Shown here in pieces: positions 1 through 8,114 of a stretch of DNA of 64,000 nt. Position numbers and translations under genes: made by a program. Origin of the DNA: Saccharobesus litoralis. GTDB taxonomy: Bacteria; Pseudomonadota; Gammaproteobacteria; Enterobacterales; Alteromonadaceae. The DNA is taken from contig NZ_CP026604.1 in NCBI RefSeq assembly GCF_003063625.1, positions 62,001-126,000 of the forward strand, in the 5' to 3' direction. The stretch's first letter is position 1. Each line of letters begins with the position of its first letter. Under the pieces are notes generated by a model that was given only the letters and a program-made list of their open reading frames with translations, had not been told where the DNA came from and searched no databases.

Positions 1-83
1 CCCAAAATGCCCGTTGCGAAAAAACTACTAGCTAATGCTAATATCACAGCGAGACTAAACAAAACAGGGATGTGTTTAGCCAT
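1..83 (-). CDS. Unknown protein, N-terminal fragment with membrane/signal segment
   Basis: The ATG lies at 81-83 on the minus strand, and the frame stays open through the window start, giving 27 residues. They begin MAKHIP and continue as a hydrophobic stretch rich in L, A, V, I and F, which fits a signal peptide or first membrane helix. The rest lies outside the window, so no function can be named. It runs in the same direction as the channel gene behind it (start-to-stop gap about 27 bases), so the two may be co-transcribed. Confidence 0.55.
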   Translation of the reverse strand, partial: MAKHIPVLFSLAVILALASSFFATGIL

Positions 84-110
84 ATTTTACCTTAAATGTA
101 TTTATTTTTA

Positions 111-1100
111 TTAACGGGTCATTTTTTTCACAAACACCACGACAAACAAGGCTATTGTAAAGCTACCCACAAAGGCTTCAAAAGCGGCAACTAACCTCGC
201 TAAACCTAGTGGTGTTATATCACCATAGCCGAGAGTTGTAAAAGTTACCACACTAAAATACAGGGTACTAAAAAACGCGTTAATGTTTTCTGATGTACTA
301 TTGGCTGAACTAAATTGAATCACTTCACCTGCAAAATTAACACCTAGGGAAAAATATAGGAATGCACAAGCCAGTATAAGCCCAAGAGAAAATAAAATCA
401 CATTAAGCGGTCGCTCGCCATACCCACAAAATAAATCGACTATTTTGGAGAATATTCGACGGCCGGAAAATAAAGGCATTCGTTTGCGGCGCATTGTTAA
501 TTCTTTATGAATACAATGGCCTGCTAGTTCAAATAAGCCTTGGTTTTCTGCCGCTTTGCGAACGTCGCGATAAATTTCTTCAGCTTGTTCAAAGTTATCT
601 AGTGCGGCGGTTCTATCTTTCTTCGACTCAGCTTTGTGGGCGAGCACTTCTTGTTGAAGTTCTTTACCCAATTCAATATTGTCTATTTTAGCGTTGTGTA
701 ATTTCACGCCCAGTAAATTGGTACCTAATAACTTAGCGCAATGCAAATTGGCATCTGATAAGTTGGCCTTCATTAAAGAGCCATTGTTAAGTTTGATATT
801 AAATAGATGAGAACCACTTAAATTAGCGCGATAAAAGTCACTACCAGAAAAGTCGAAACCAGCCGTACTACCACGGTTAACTAAATTTATGCCAGATAAG
901 TTAGCTTTTTTAAGTTGTAAACCTTGAGTGATTCCGCCGGATTTAGCATAACGCTCGAGTTTATCAGCGAGCTCCATACCGGTTTTATCAAAGTTAGGGT
1001 CGTGCCAAAAACAGTAACCGTTACCCATATCAACTTCATTGCAGTAAGTACCATCAGAAGCGTGGAACTGACAGCGGCCAAATTTATCAGTTTGATTCAT
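111..1100 (-). CDS. Pentapeptide-repeat protein fused to a two-helix potassium channel pore
   Basis: 329 residues with three parts. Residues 1-35 hold a Cys/His-rich motif (C10, C20, C30 and H33, including YCFWHDP) that could bind a metal. Residues about 60-145 contain pentapeptide repeats of the A(N/D)Lxx type (KANLS, RANLS, KANLSDANL), which should form a right-handed beta-helix. Residues about 230-329 form an Ion_trans_2 module: a first helix, a pore loop with the K+ selectivity signature TLGYGD, and a second helix. It is therefore probably an inner-membrane K+ channel with a cytoplasmic beta-helix domain, perhaps for gating or anchoring. The family is known but no precise role is assigned. 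The ATG at 1100 has only a weak ribosome-binding site. Confidence 0.8.
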   Translation of the reverse strand: MNQTDKFGRCQFHASDGTYCNEVDMGNGYCFWHDPNFDKTGMELADKLERYAKSGGITQGLQLKKANLSGINLVNRGSTAGFDFSGSDFYRANLSGSHLFNIKLNNGSLMKANLSDANLHCAKLLGTNLLGVKLHNAKIDNIELGKELQQEVLAHKAESKKDRTAALDNFEQAEEIYRDVRKAAENQGLFELAGHCIHKELTMRRKRMPLFSGRRIFSKIVDLFCGYGERPLNVILFSLGLILACAFLYFSLGVNFAGEVIQFSSANSTSENINAFFSTLYFSVVTFTTLGYGDITPLGLARLVAAFEAFVGSFTIALFVVVFVKKMTR

Positions 1101-1166
1101 GTAATTTTGTTTTGTATGTCGGCTTATTAATACTAACTTTAATGTAAAAAAAGCAAATTGCGAGTA

Positions 1167-2822
1167 TTAAGAGACTGATTTTGGAGAATATTTTTTTATT
1201 TGAGGTAACAAAACCTGATATCTGTCCTGGTGTTCAGTTGGCAACGATAGTCCATGCACAATTCGTGTGGTTTTGTGTAGTAATTGACATAACTCATAGT
1301 CGTACTCTTTCGCTTTTTCATCTTCTAGGCTATCTAACTGTTTTATAATAGATTGAATTAAATTTATAGAAGCGCCTGTATGCATGGGAGCTTGTTGAAT
1401 GGCCTCTGAGAACGCTTCAATAGATTGGCTGTATTCCCCAGCTTTATAGGCTTTAACACCAAGGCTATGATAGTGGCTAAATAGATCTCTGTTGTCACGA
1501 GTCATTTCAAGCCGTTGGCTAATACAGCCTGCTATATATGGGTCTTTTTCGGTGATTTCTTTTAATGGTTCCACTAATTGGCTAGCTTGTTCATAATCGC
1601 CAATTTGCGTTAATAATATATAAGCATCCGGTACTAGCTGAAGTGTAAGGTCTTCAATTTTTCCCGCTTTTTCAATTTGTTCATATAGCTGCTTTTTAGC
1701 CAAATAATATTGACCAGCTATTGCATCTATTCGCGCATTACATAAGCTTGCGAAGTTTTCATAGTTAAACTTACTATCTAATGCATCGTCGCTGCGCCCT
1801 CTTTGAATGGCGAGCGAAGCTTCTTGTTGGAATTTATGCGAGCTTTTTTTATCTTTCGCAAATTCTGCAGCTTCTACAGATGCGCGTATGTAATTGAGTA
1901 AATATTCAGGTTTTTGTTTATACGAGCGACGACTTAAGTCGAGGATCATTTTAGTACAATTTTTAACAGTCTCATATTCGGCACAGCTTCTGGCAATATC
2001 CGCTAAAAAGAATTGTCGGTCTATTGAGTATGGTGACAGCTCAGAACCTTTTACCGCTGTATCATATGCGAGTTTGGGTTGCCCCATCTTAAAATAAGCT
2101 TTTGCTAATGTATCATAAGCGTCAATGAGCAAGGGAGATGCGATCAGCACTTCATTAATACTGAAGACCGTTTTTTTGTACTTTTCTTGAAAATAATAGA
2201 CTTGAGCGAGTTGTAATACCGCCCAAGTTTGTCGTTTAACCTCTAGGACTTGATTTAAAAGTTGTTCCGCTTCGTCATAGTTTTGGTTTTTACATAACAA
2301 TTCGATTAGTAGGTGCGTGCAATAGTTTTTATACCTAAATCTAGGGTGGATCAGTTTTCGGCAAATTTTAATCGCTTCAGGAATTTGATCATTGAGAATG
2401 GCTGTGAATACTGCAGTAAATGCGATTTTTTTCGCGTAGGTTTTTTCTAAACGTTTTTTTAAAACCACCTGAGAAAACGGTTTCATTAGATAATCGTCAG
2501 GCTGATTTTCCAATGCGCCTAGCACCATAGGCCGATGGCTTTCTCCTGTAACGATTAAAAATAGGCTTTCAGGCTTCATTAACCTACGGCCTTGGATTTC
2601 TTCTAATAGTTGCCGGCCATTTTTGCCAACGGTACCTAAGTTGTAATCAATAAAAAATATATCGAATTTAACTTCTTTACAGGCACTCACTGCCGCTTCG
2701 CCAGAAGATACTAAAACAACCGAACGTGCACCTAAACTGAGTAATATGCCTTTTAGCATGAGTTGAAAAGGGCGTTGGTCATCTACAACTAGGATCTTTT
2801 TATCTGCGAGATCTAGAGCCAA
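1167..2822 (-). CDS. Response regulator with receiver domain and TPR repeats
   Basis: 551 residues. Residues about 9-130 form a CheY-like receiver: acidic pair in VVDDQ, the likely phospho-acceptor Asp in FIDYN, a Thr in IVTGE and the conserved Lys in LMKPF. The rest (about 140-540) is alpha-helical with tetratricopeptide-like repeats, clearest around 205-275 and 455-495. There is no DNA-binding or enzymatic output domain, so the output is probably protein-protein contact. VieB-type proteins share this receiver-TPR layout. No kinase gene is adjacent. Next upstream on this strand is tRNA-Tyr, and the gene probably has its own promoter. Confidence 0.8.
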   Translation of the reverse strand: MALDLADKKILVVDDQRPFQLMLKGILLSLGARSVVLVSSGEAAVSACKEVKFDIFFIDYNLGTVGKNGRQLLEEIQGRRLMKPESLFLIVTGESHRPMVLGALENQPDDYLMKPFSQVVLKKRLEKTYAKKIAFTAVFTAILNDQIPEAIKICRKLIHPRFRYKNYCTHLLIELLCKNQNYDEAEQLLNQVLEVKRQTWAVLQLAQVYYFQEKYKKTVFSINEVLIASPLLIDAYDTLAKAYFKMGQPKLAYDTAVKGSELSPYSIDRQFFLADIARSCAEYETVKNCTKMILDLSRRSYKQKPEYLLNYIRASVEAAEFAKDKKSSHKFQQEASLAIQRGRSDDALDSKFNYENFASLCNARIDAIAGQYYLAKKQLYEQIEKAGKIEDLTLQLVPDAYILLTQIGDYEQASQLVEPLKEITEKDPYIAGCISQRLEMTRDNRDLFSHYHSLGVKAYKAGEYSQSIEAFSEAIQQAPMHTGASINLIQSIIKQLDSLEDEKAKEYDYELCQLLHKTTRIVHGLSLPTEHQDRYQVLLPQIKKYSPKSVS

Positions 2823-2931
2823 ATCATATCCTTAATGCTAGTTCGTAGCGTTAGCTTAATATTAAGATAAAATGCTTGGTTGGCAAGGTTATTTAAATGA
2901 TTTAGGTGTAAAAGAGATAACAAGAAAGGAG

Positions 2932-3016
2932 TGGTGGAGGGGGCTGGATTCGAACCAGCGAAGGCGGAGCCGTCAGATTTACAGTCTGATCCCTTTGGCC
3001 ACTCGGGAACCCCTCC
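2932..3016 (-). tRNA. tRNA-Tyr (anticodon GUA), CCA encoded
   Basis: Read on the minus strand, an 85-nt type II tRNA: acceptor GGAGGGG pairs with CCCCTCC, followed by discriminator A and an encoded CCA. The anticodon loop ACTGTAAAT carries GTA, the variable arm is long as in bacterial tRNA-Tyr, and GGTTCGAATCC is the T arm. Length and D-arm (TTCCCGAGTGG) match gammaproteobacterial tRNA-Tyr. Confidence 0.97.
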
Positions 3017-3030
3017 ACAAGTGCGGCGGC

Positions 3031-3058
3031 ATATTACCAAATTAATCGCGCCTGTAAA
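3031..3058 (-). promoter_or_regulatory. Promoter of tRNA-Tyr
   Basis: On the minus strand, TTTACA (3053-3058) and TAATAT (3031-3036) are 16 bases apart. They are followed by a GC-only stretch before the tRNA start. A GC-rich discriminator is typical of stringently controlled stable-RNA promoters, so ppGpp control is inferred. Confidence 0.6.
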
Positions 3059-3144
3059 CACTTTGATGCAAAAAAAATAAAGTTTTTGGTTTGATGGGCG
3101 ATAAATTGTTCAGAAACCATAAAAAATGAACACATAGTATAAAA

Positions 3145-3648
3145 ATGCAGCAACAACCTCTGGTCCATGAATTACAACTGGGCAATAAACTAAATCATGC
3201 TATCGGTCAGCCGAGCCGAGCCGACTTTGGTTTGTTGGTGGCTATGCTGTCTGAGCAAGCGCAAGAGTTTGCGCAGTTTCAATTAGAAAAGCAGCAAATT
3301 CCTCAAGACAATCATCAAGAAGAAAAATTAAAAGCTGAATTGGGTATTGTTGAACCATTGCGTTTATCAGCAGACGAAAACTATTTTAAACATGCTCACA
3401 ATATCAATAAAGGTTTACATCAAGCGGGTATGGCGTCTATGTGTTTAAACCGTTATTTAATTAGGGATGCGTTATCACAATATAATGATCCAAATAAATT
3501 GGATGATAACGTGTTAGCCAATTGCTCGTTGCATGCTGCTCGTCGTATAAAAGCCCAAGAAGAAGGTAAAGATCCCGCGTTAGAAATAGAACAAGACCTC
3601 ACTCAACTTAAAGAAGTGATTGAACAAGCCAATCAATATGCTGCTTAG
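3145..3648 (+). CDS. Conserved hypothetical protein, VC2046/SO_2500-like
   Basis: 167 residues, soluble, mostly helical and rich in Gln and Glu. There is no signal peptide, membrane segment or catalytic motif. The N-terminus (PLVHELQLGNKLNHAI) and the central ADENYFKHAHNINKGLHQAG resemble, from memory, a conserved uncharacterised gammaproteobacterial family named after VC2046/SO_2500. The function of that family is unknown to me. It stands alone, facing the convergent ychJ-like gene with 12 bases between stops. Confidence 0.6.
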   Translation: MQQQPLVHELQLGNKLNHAIGQPSRADFGLLVAMLSEQAQEFAQFQLEKQQIPQDNHQEEKLKAELGIVEPLRLSADENYFKHAHNINKGLHQAGMASMCLNRYLIRDALSQYNDPNKLDDNVLANCSLHAARRIKAQEEGKDPALEIEQDLTQLKEVIEQANQYAA

Positions 3649-3660
3649 CGGGCTGTATGT

Positions 3661-4134
3661 TTAGCCGCAGCAGCGTTTAAACTTTTTAGTCGACCCACAT
3701 AAACAACTTTCGTTTCTGCCAAGGAAGATGGGTTTATTATTGCTAGTGACTAGCCCATCTACATAAAACCATTGTTCATTCGTATATTGGAAGCGCGACT
3801 TTTCTTGCATCCAATGAAAAGCCTTGTCAGGCGTTTGATAAACCACTTTAAAGGTAACAAATCCAAACTGCTGAGTTAATTCAGATTGATGAGTATCGAG
3901 TATGGTTAAATTTTTAAATGAAACACTTTGTGCAAACTCTTCGATTTGGCTAAGTTCATTGTTTTGTCTTTGCTCGGCTACGAGTGTATCGACTATATAT
4001 TGGCATTTGTTTAACGCATAGGCACAGTAACGAGAACGCATTAATTTTTCAGGCGTAGGTGCATGACAATCATTATCATGAAAAGGTTGGCAACAAGCTT
4101 GATAGCTTTCACCTGAGTGGCAAGGGCATTTCAT
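3661..4134 (-). CDS. ychJ: YchJ-family SEC-C motif protein
   Basis: The call uses the ATG at 4134, giving 157 residues that begin MKCPCHSGE, matching the family start. An upstream in-frame extension to 4215 is possible but less likely. There are two zinc-type SEC-C motifs: N-terminal CPCHSG...CC near residue 3 and C-terminal CLCGSTKKFKRCC at the end. They bracket an NTF2-like core with MRSRYCAYA, a hallmark of UPF0225/YchJ. The family has no firmly established function; SEC-C motifs bind zinc and often mediate contacts with SecB or ribosome-linked partners. It precedes the SulA-like gene's end by about 100 bases without shared regulation signals. Confidence 0.85.
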   Translation of the reverse strand: MKCPCHSGESYQACCQPFHDNDCHAPTPEKLMRSRYCAYALNKCQYIVDTLVAEQRQNNELSQIEEFAQSVSFKNLTILDTHQSELTQQFGFVTFKVVYQTPDKAFHWMQEKSRFQYTNEQWFYVDGLVTSNNKPIFLGRNESCLCGSTKKFKRCCG

Positions 4135-4240
4135 ATTTTTTGATAAAGACACTAACATCTTGTCTTTATACACGAGTTTAAAGTTAGGAAAAAGGGGCCG
4201 AAGCCCCAGGCTCACAGAGAAAAGTTACTGGCTAGAGTCA

Positions 4241-4642
4241 TTAAGCGACTAGCTTTTGCGGAAAACTCGATTTAATTAATAAGCTCGTACTGTTACCTAA
4301 ATTGGCCGCAACTTGCATTTGCTGTTTTTGAGCTTCAGATAAGCAGCCTAACCAAGTTACAACTGCTGCGCACTTTCCTAGCTTCAAAGCTTGGCACGCA
4401 GACTGAAAAGCTTGTTTATCGGTTTGAGTATGAACCACTAACATACGTTCAACATTGATACCCGCAGAGATTAATTCTGATTTACTTGGCATATCACTAG
4501 GCGCAATTAAGCACAACCAACGGTTGTGTTCTTGAGTTTTCGCAATGGATTGCCAAAAACGTAGACTAAAATCGCTTGATTTATTATTGGTCGCAAAATA
4601 ACGAGTTTGTTGTGCTGGACGCATCGCAATATAAGTATTCAT
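4241..4642 (-). CDS. sulA: SulA-like SOS cell-division inhibitor
   Basis: 133 residues. The central part (WLCLIAPSDMPSKSEL, then GINVERMLVVH and AVVTWLGCLS) follows the SulA/RecA-like fold pattern, and the length is close to SulA. In the known family, SulA binds FtsZ monomers and blocks septation during DNA damage. The sequence match alone is moderate, but a LexA box about 50 bases upstream strongly supports an SOS gene. On the minus strand TTGAAC and TATACT overlap this box, as expected for a repressed promoter. lexA is not next to it, unlike in several related genomes. ImuA-type proteins share the fold but are longer. Confidence 0.75.
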   Translation of the reverse strand: MNTYIAMRPAQQTRYFATNNKSSDFSLRFWQSIAKTQEHNRWLCLIAPSDMPSKSELISAGINVERMLVVHTQTDKQAFQSACQALKLGKCAAVVTWLGCLSEAQKQQMQVAANLGNSTSLLIKSSFPQKLVA

Positions 4643-4691
4643 ATTCTCTTCTCGATAACTGAGTGTTTAACCAGTGTTGTTATATACAGTA

Positions 4692-4711
4692 TACTGGATC
4701 CTTATACAGTT
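4692..4711. promoter_or_regulatory. LexA (SOS) box upstream of sulA
   Basis: TACTGGATCCTTATACAGTT carries CTG-N10-CAG, the core of the gammaproteobacterial LexA operator. It lies about 50 bases upstream of the sulA start and overlaps the likely promoter. A second, degenerate GTG-N10-CAG sits at 4674-4689, closer to the gene, and may be a weaker second site. Confidence 0.8.
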
Positions 4712-4725
4712 CAAGTATTCAGAGC

Positions 4726-4754
4726 AAAAAAAATCCTCATTTAAGAGGATTTTT
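4726..4754 (-). terminator. Intrinsic terminator of the Sel1-like gene
   Basis: The hairpin TCCTC/GAGGA (extended by A-T pairs) is followed on the minus strand by eight T residues, 45 bases after the stop codon at 4799. Confidence 0.75.
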
Positions 4755-4798
4755 ATACAGTCACTTAAATTTTATACTTTCAGTTAAATCGAGTTAAC

Positions 4799-5572
4799 CT
4801 AATCAATCTCATTAAAAATTAATTCTTGTTTATCTGCAGCTATTCGGTTTGCTGTTTTGATTTCTTGCACAGTTAGATATTTTTCAAGTTCTTGTAAAGG
4901 TTGAAGGGCTTCATTGCATTGCCAGAGTGTGGATAGTTTTAGCCAAGTGTAAGCATGTAATGGACTTTGAGGTAATCCTTGGCCTTTACTGTACATTAAA
5001 CCTAAATAGAGCATGGCTTTGCTATGGCCAACTAAACTGGCTTTACGAAATGCTTTTGCTGATTTTAAATAGTTTTTATTTTTAGCGCTCAAGACACCCT
5101 CTTTAAAATAGTCTTCAGCGCTTGGAGTGTTAGCGGTGTCTTGCTCAGTATCTTTTTTTTCAGCTTCAGGAGGGTCAGTGAGTGCTTGGGTTAATTCGGT
5201 TATTGATTGACGTAACTGACTTAAACAACTCGCCAATTCAGTTTGATTATCTAGGTTAGCTTGATGGTGATTAACATCAGTATTAGCCTCTGCTGAAAGT
5301 ACAGCTTCAGACGCTGGATCATCACTCAGAGCGTTGTCTGGCTCAACGTCTAGAATTTCGTCCAGTTGAAATTCAAAATCATCGGGAACGGCAACTAACT
5401 CTTCATCTTCTTCTGTATTGAGAATAAGCTCTTCGTCTTCTAACTCTAATTCAAAGTCATCGAACTCTTCTAGATCAAGATTGCTTTCCGTATCAGATAA
5501 TTCGACTTCGAAAGAGGGAAGATCTTCCCAATCCGTTTGATTGTTTGCCAGTTGTTGATCAATATCTGTCAT
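4799..5572 (-). CDS. Acidic Sel1-repeat protein
   Basis: 257 residues. Residues 1-70 are extremely acidic (runs such as LDLEEFDDFELELEDEELI), followed by a low-complexity region. From about 150 onward the sequence is helical with Sel1/TPR-like units: YFKEGVLSAKNKNYLKSA and AMLYLGLMYSKGQGLPQS. Sel1 repeats generally act as protein-interaction scaffolds. No signal peptide is seen, so it is probably cytoplasmic or attached to a partner. It is transcribed alone and ends in a clear terminator. The acidic head is reminiscent of FimV- or motility-associated tails, but that is speculation. Confidence 0.65.
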   Translation of the reverse strand: MTDIDQQLANNQTDWEDLPSFEVELSDTESNLDLEEFDDFELELEDEELILNTEEDEELVAVPDDFEFQLDEILDVEPDNALSDDPASEAVLSAEANTDVNHHQANLDNQTELASCLSQLRQSITELTQALTDPPEAEKKDTEQDTANTPSAEDYFKEGVLSAKNKNYLKSAKAFRKASLVGHSKAMLYLGLMYSKGQGLPQSPLHAYTWLKLSTLWQCNEALQPLQELEKYLTVQEIKTANRIAADKQELIFNEID

Positions 5573-5656
5573 CTAACCTAGTTGGCCTTACAATTTGAGG
5601 TTTCATTAAAATAAAGTATGAAGGTATTTATCTGTTATTTAAATAAAAACTTTAAT

Positions 5657-5785
5657 TATAGTCTTCTCGCTCAGGCCTTATGGTTCATTGTCTGCACTTA
5701 TTCGCCCCAATCACATAGTAGAGCATATGCTCATGGGGGCTCAAAGCTTGACGGCTTCCCCTAAAACCTGATCGCTTTGACTATA
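5657..5785 (-). repeat. 129-bp dispersed repeat, copy 1
   Basis: Begins TATAGTC and ends GACTATA, so it has perfect 7-bp terminal inverted repeats. The centre holds the 12-bp palindrome GAGCATATGCTC flanked by CCCC and GGGG runs. The inverted sequence differs from copy 2 (16719-16847) at about 8 of 129 positions by my alignment. No clear target duplication is seen. It lies in the gap before lysC, upstream of the promoter called here. It has no coding content and behaves like a MITE- or REP-type element. Confidence 0.85.
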
Positions 5786-5839
5786 TTATAGCTTGCCGGT
5801 AATTTTACTGGTTCTATATTAAAAAATGGTCTAATAAAC

Positions 5840-5868
5840 TTGATCTTTATTGCTGGTTAGTATTTAAT
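5840..5868 (+). promoter_or_regulatory. Likely lysC promoter
   Basis: TTGATC (5840-5845) and TTTAAT (5863-5868) are 17 bases apart, so transcription would start near 5875, about 35 bases before the riboswitch. An alternative further upstream is TTGCCG (5793) with TATATT (5815), 16 bases apart. The choice between them is not certain. Confidence 0.45.
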
Positions 5869-5908
5869 TCGCGCGCTTTTAAAAGCTGAATTAACTTTGG
5901 CTTTTAAA

Positions 5909-6083
5909 TTACCGGAAGAGGTGCAGCATCTAGGTACTGTATAAGAGAAGGCAAAGCTTTTTTGACGATACAGAAGGGAGATGACTGCCGAGAAGTGACT
6001 GTACTTTGCAGTCAGTCACTTCGGTTGTTATGGCTGAATCCTGACAACTGTCACCGCGTTGGGTGGAGCGCTTTCGGGATTTG
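5909..6083 (+). promoter_or_regulatory. Lysine riboswitch (L box) controlling lysC
   Basis: Conserved lysine-aptamer blocks appear in order: AGAGGTGCAGC near 5918, GAAGGCAAAGC near 5947, GGGAGATGACTGCCGA near 5976, GGCTGAATCC near 6031, then TGACAACTGTCA and GGGTGGAGCGCTTTCGGG near 6061. The last block closes the basal stem. A CCCT...AGGG hairpin near 6142-6160 ends about 20 bases before the lysC start and may be the expression platform, hiding or freeing the ribosome-binding site. The placement directly before aspartokinase agrees with known L boxes of gammaproteobacteria. Confidence 0.9.
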
Positions 6084-6178
6084 GTATGAAGCTTGTTATT
6101 TTTCTCTTCACTGCTAAACCCTGCGTTCTCTTGAAAATTTTCCCTGAGCTCTTTAAAGGGCGTAAAAAAGGTATTCAA

Positions 6179-7540
6179 GTGAATAATCTTACTGTTGCTA
6201 AATTTGGTGGTACAAGTGTTGCGGATCACGCAGCCATGTCTCGTTGTGCCGATATTATCTGTGAAAATCAAGATATCCGTGTTGTTGCTGTGTCGGCTCA
6301 ATCGGGTGTGACTAATATATTGGTGCGCCTGACTCAATCGGATGTTACCGCTGACGAAAGACAAACCTTAATTGATCAGATCCGTGATAAAGAATATGCG
6401 ATCTTAAATGATCTTAATCAGCCTGAAAGTATCAAAGTTGCGTTAGAAAATTTATTAGCTGAGTTGACCTCTTTAGCTGAAAACCCTGAATTACCCACTT
6501 CTTTAAAATTAAAAGATGCTTTGTTGTCGTTTGGTGAGCAAATGTCTTCTTTAATGTTTGCTGAGCTATTACGTCAACGCGGTGTACATGCTGTTAATTT
6601 TGATATCCGTCAGGTAATGAAAACGGATGACAATTTTGCGCAAGCTGAACCTCAATTAGCGTTAATTAAACAGCAAGCCGAGACTTTATTGAAGCCAGAA
6701 CTTAGTGGTTCAGTTGTTGTAACACAAGGCTTTATTGGCTCTAATGCTCAAGGGGAAACGACGACTTTAGGCCGCGGTGGTAGTGACTATAGTGCAGCAT
6801 TAATCGCTGAAGCGCTAGAAGCTAGCGTATTACAAATTTGGACTGATGTAACAGGTATCTTCACTACGGATCCTCGTTTAACCAAAGCTGCTCGTCCAAT
6901 CCCTGAAGTTACGTTTGATGAAGCCGCTGAAATGGCGACTTTTGGTGCTAAAATATTACATCCAGCCACGCTTATTCCAGCTATGCGTCGCGATATTCGT
7001 GTTTTTGTCGGTTCGAGTCGTGCACCTAAAGAAGGTGGTACTTGGGTTGTTAATAAAGCCGAAACCAAACCACCTTATCGTGCGATTGCCTTACGTAAAG
7101 ACCAAATATTATTAACGGTTAAAAGCCCGCAAATGTTACATGCGACAGGCTTTTTAGCTAAGGTTTTCGGTATCCTTGCTGAACATAAAATCAGTGTGGA
7201 CTTAGTCACTACATCAGAGATTTCAATTGCCTTAACCCTAGATAACCCGACAAACACCACAACGAGCGTATTAAGCGATACAGTATTAAGTGCATTAAAA
7301 TCGTTTTGTGATGTTAAAGTTGAAGAAAATTTGTCGCTTGTTGCGGTTATTGGTAACCACCTTGAGTCTAGTCACAAATATGACAAAAAACCGACTGAAA
7401 ACAAACTATGGAAAGCGTTAGACTCAGTTGACGTTCGTATGATTTGCCAAGGCGCCAGCCCACACAACTTATGCTTTTTGACGCCGACTGATAGTGCGCC
7501 AGCGGTAGTTGAAAGCTTACATGATGTGTTGTTTGATTAA
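6179..7540 (+). CDS. lysC: Lysine-sensitive aspartokinase III
   Basis: Start chosen at GTG 6179, giving VNNLTVAKFGGTS, which aligns with the N-terminus of E. coli LysC; AAAGG lies about 8 bases upstream. An earlier TTG at 6059 would lie inside the riboswitch. The product is 453 residues, like LysC (449). Kinase motifs are KFGGTSVAD, TTLGRGGSDY and TFGAKILHP; two ACT domains follow, including HKISVDLVTTSE. It phosphorylates aspartate, the first step to lysine, threonine and methionine, and in this family is inhibited by lysine. There is no homoserine dehydrogenase fusion. Transcript control by the upstream lysine riboswitch is expected. dapA, the next committed step to lysine, lies about 1.3 kb downstream. 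Confidence 0.95.
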   Translation: MNNLTVAKFGGTSVADHAAMSRCADIICENQDIRVVAVSAQSGVTNILVRLTQSDVTADERQTLIDQIRDKEYAILNDLNQPESIKVALENLLAELTSLAENPELPTSLKLKDALLSFGEQMSSLMFAELLRQRGVHAVNFDIRQVMKTDDNFAQAEPQLALIKQQAETLLKPELSGSVVVTQGFIGSNAQGETTTLGRGGSDYSAALIAEALEASVLQIWTDVTGIFTTDPRLTKAARPIPEVTFDEAAEMATFGAKILHPATLIPAMRRDIRVFVGSSRAPKEGGTWVVNKAETKPPYRAIALRKDQILLTVKSPQMLHATGFLAKVFGILAEHKISVDLVTTSEISIALTLDNPTNTTTSVLSDTVLSALKSFCDVKVEENLSLVAVIGNHLESSHKYDKKPTENKLWKALDSVDVRMICQGASPHNLCFLTPTDSAPAVVESLHDVLFD

Positions 7541-7562
7541 TTCAAACCATACCGTAAATAAG

Positions 7563-7587
7563 AACGCCGCTAAATAGCGGCGTTTTT
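7563..7587 (+). terminator. Intrinsic terminator after lysC
   Basis: A nine-base-pair stem (AACGCCGCT/AGCGGCGTT) with loop AAAT is followed by T residues, 23 bases after the lysC stop. Confidence 0.85.
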
Positions 7588-7627
7588 GATCATCTTCTAG
7601 TATTTTCAAAACAAACTTAAATCAGTG

Positions 7628-8098
7628 TTAGCTTTGTTTTAAATAATCTAATACCACTTCATGGTGGTCTTTGGTTTTGAACTTATTAAAAACATGTTCA
7701 ATTTTTCCATCTAGGCCAATTAAAAAGCTAATGCGATGGATACCGTCGTATTCCCTGCCCATAAACTTTTTAAGACCCCAAACGCCATAAGCGTCAGCAG
7801 TCGCGTGGTCTTCATCCGCTAATAAATCGAAGTTGAGTTCTTGTTTAGTGACAAAGTTACTAATTCGTTTAACTGGATCTGGGCTTAAGCCAAATACTTT
7901 AACATTAAGAGCATCTAGCTCGGTTTTACTGTCGCGCAAACCACAAGCTTGAACGGTGCACCCTGGCGTTGACGCTTTAGGATAGAAATAGACAACAACT
8001 TTATTCTTGCCAATATAATCAGCAAGATTGATGGTTTCATCGTTTTGATTTTTTAACGAGAACAAAGGCGCAACAGTGCCTGGTTGAATAGGATTCAT
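7628..8098 (-). CDS. bcp: Thioredoxin-dependent thiol peroxidase (peroxiredoxin Q/BCP)
   Basis: 156 residues with the Prx motif STPGCTVQACGLRD near residues 42-55: the first Cys is the peroxidatic cysteine, and the second, five residues later, is the resolving cysteine typical of the PrxQ class. The family reduces H2O2 and organic hydroperoxides with thioredoxin, in the cytoplasm. It follows gcvR by 16 bases on the same strand, so they are probably co-transcribed. The arrangement bcp-gcvR divergent from dapA-bamC is the same as in E. coli. Confidence 0.95.
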   Translation of the reverse strand: MNPIQPGTVAPLFSLKNQNDETINLADYIGKNKVVVYFYPKASTPGCTVQACGLRDSKTELDALNVKVFGLSPDPVKRISNFVTKQELNFDLLADEDHATADAYGVWGLKKFMGREYDGIHRISFLIGLDGKIEHVFNKFKTKDHHEVVLDYLKQS

Positions 8099-8114
8099 GG
8101 TAACCTCTAAATAA

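Noticed and set aside
2813-3061. 82-codon minus-strand frame across the tRNA-Tyr gene
   Set aside because: It covers the tRNA and its promoter; no protein family or ribosome-binding site. It is a chance frame.
6059-6178. Upstream TTG start for lysC
   Set aside because: It lies within the riboswitch and adds 40 residues not found in aspartokinases; GTG 6179 matches the family N-terminus.
5930-6364. 144-codon minus-strand frame opposite the lysine riboswitch and lysC start
   Set aside because: Antisense to a well-supported riboswitch and gene; composition is not that of a protein gene.
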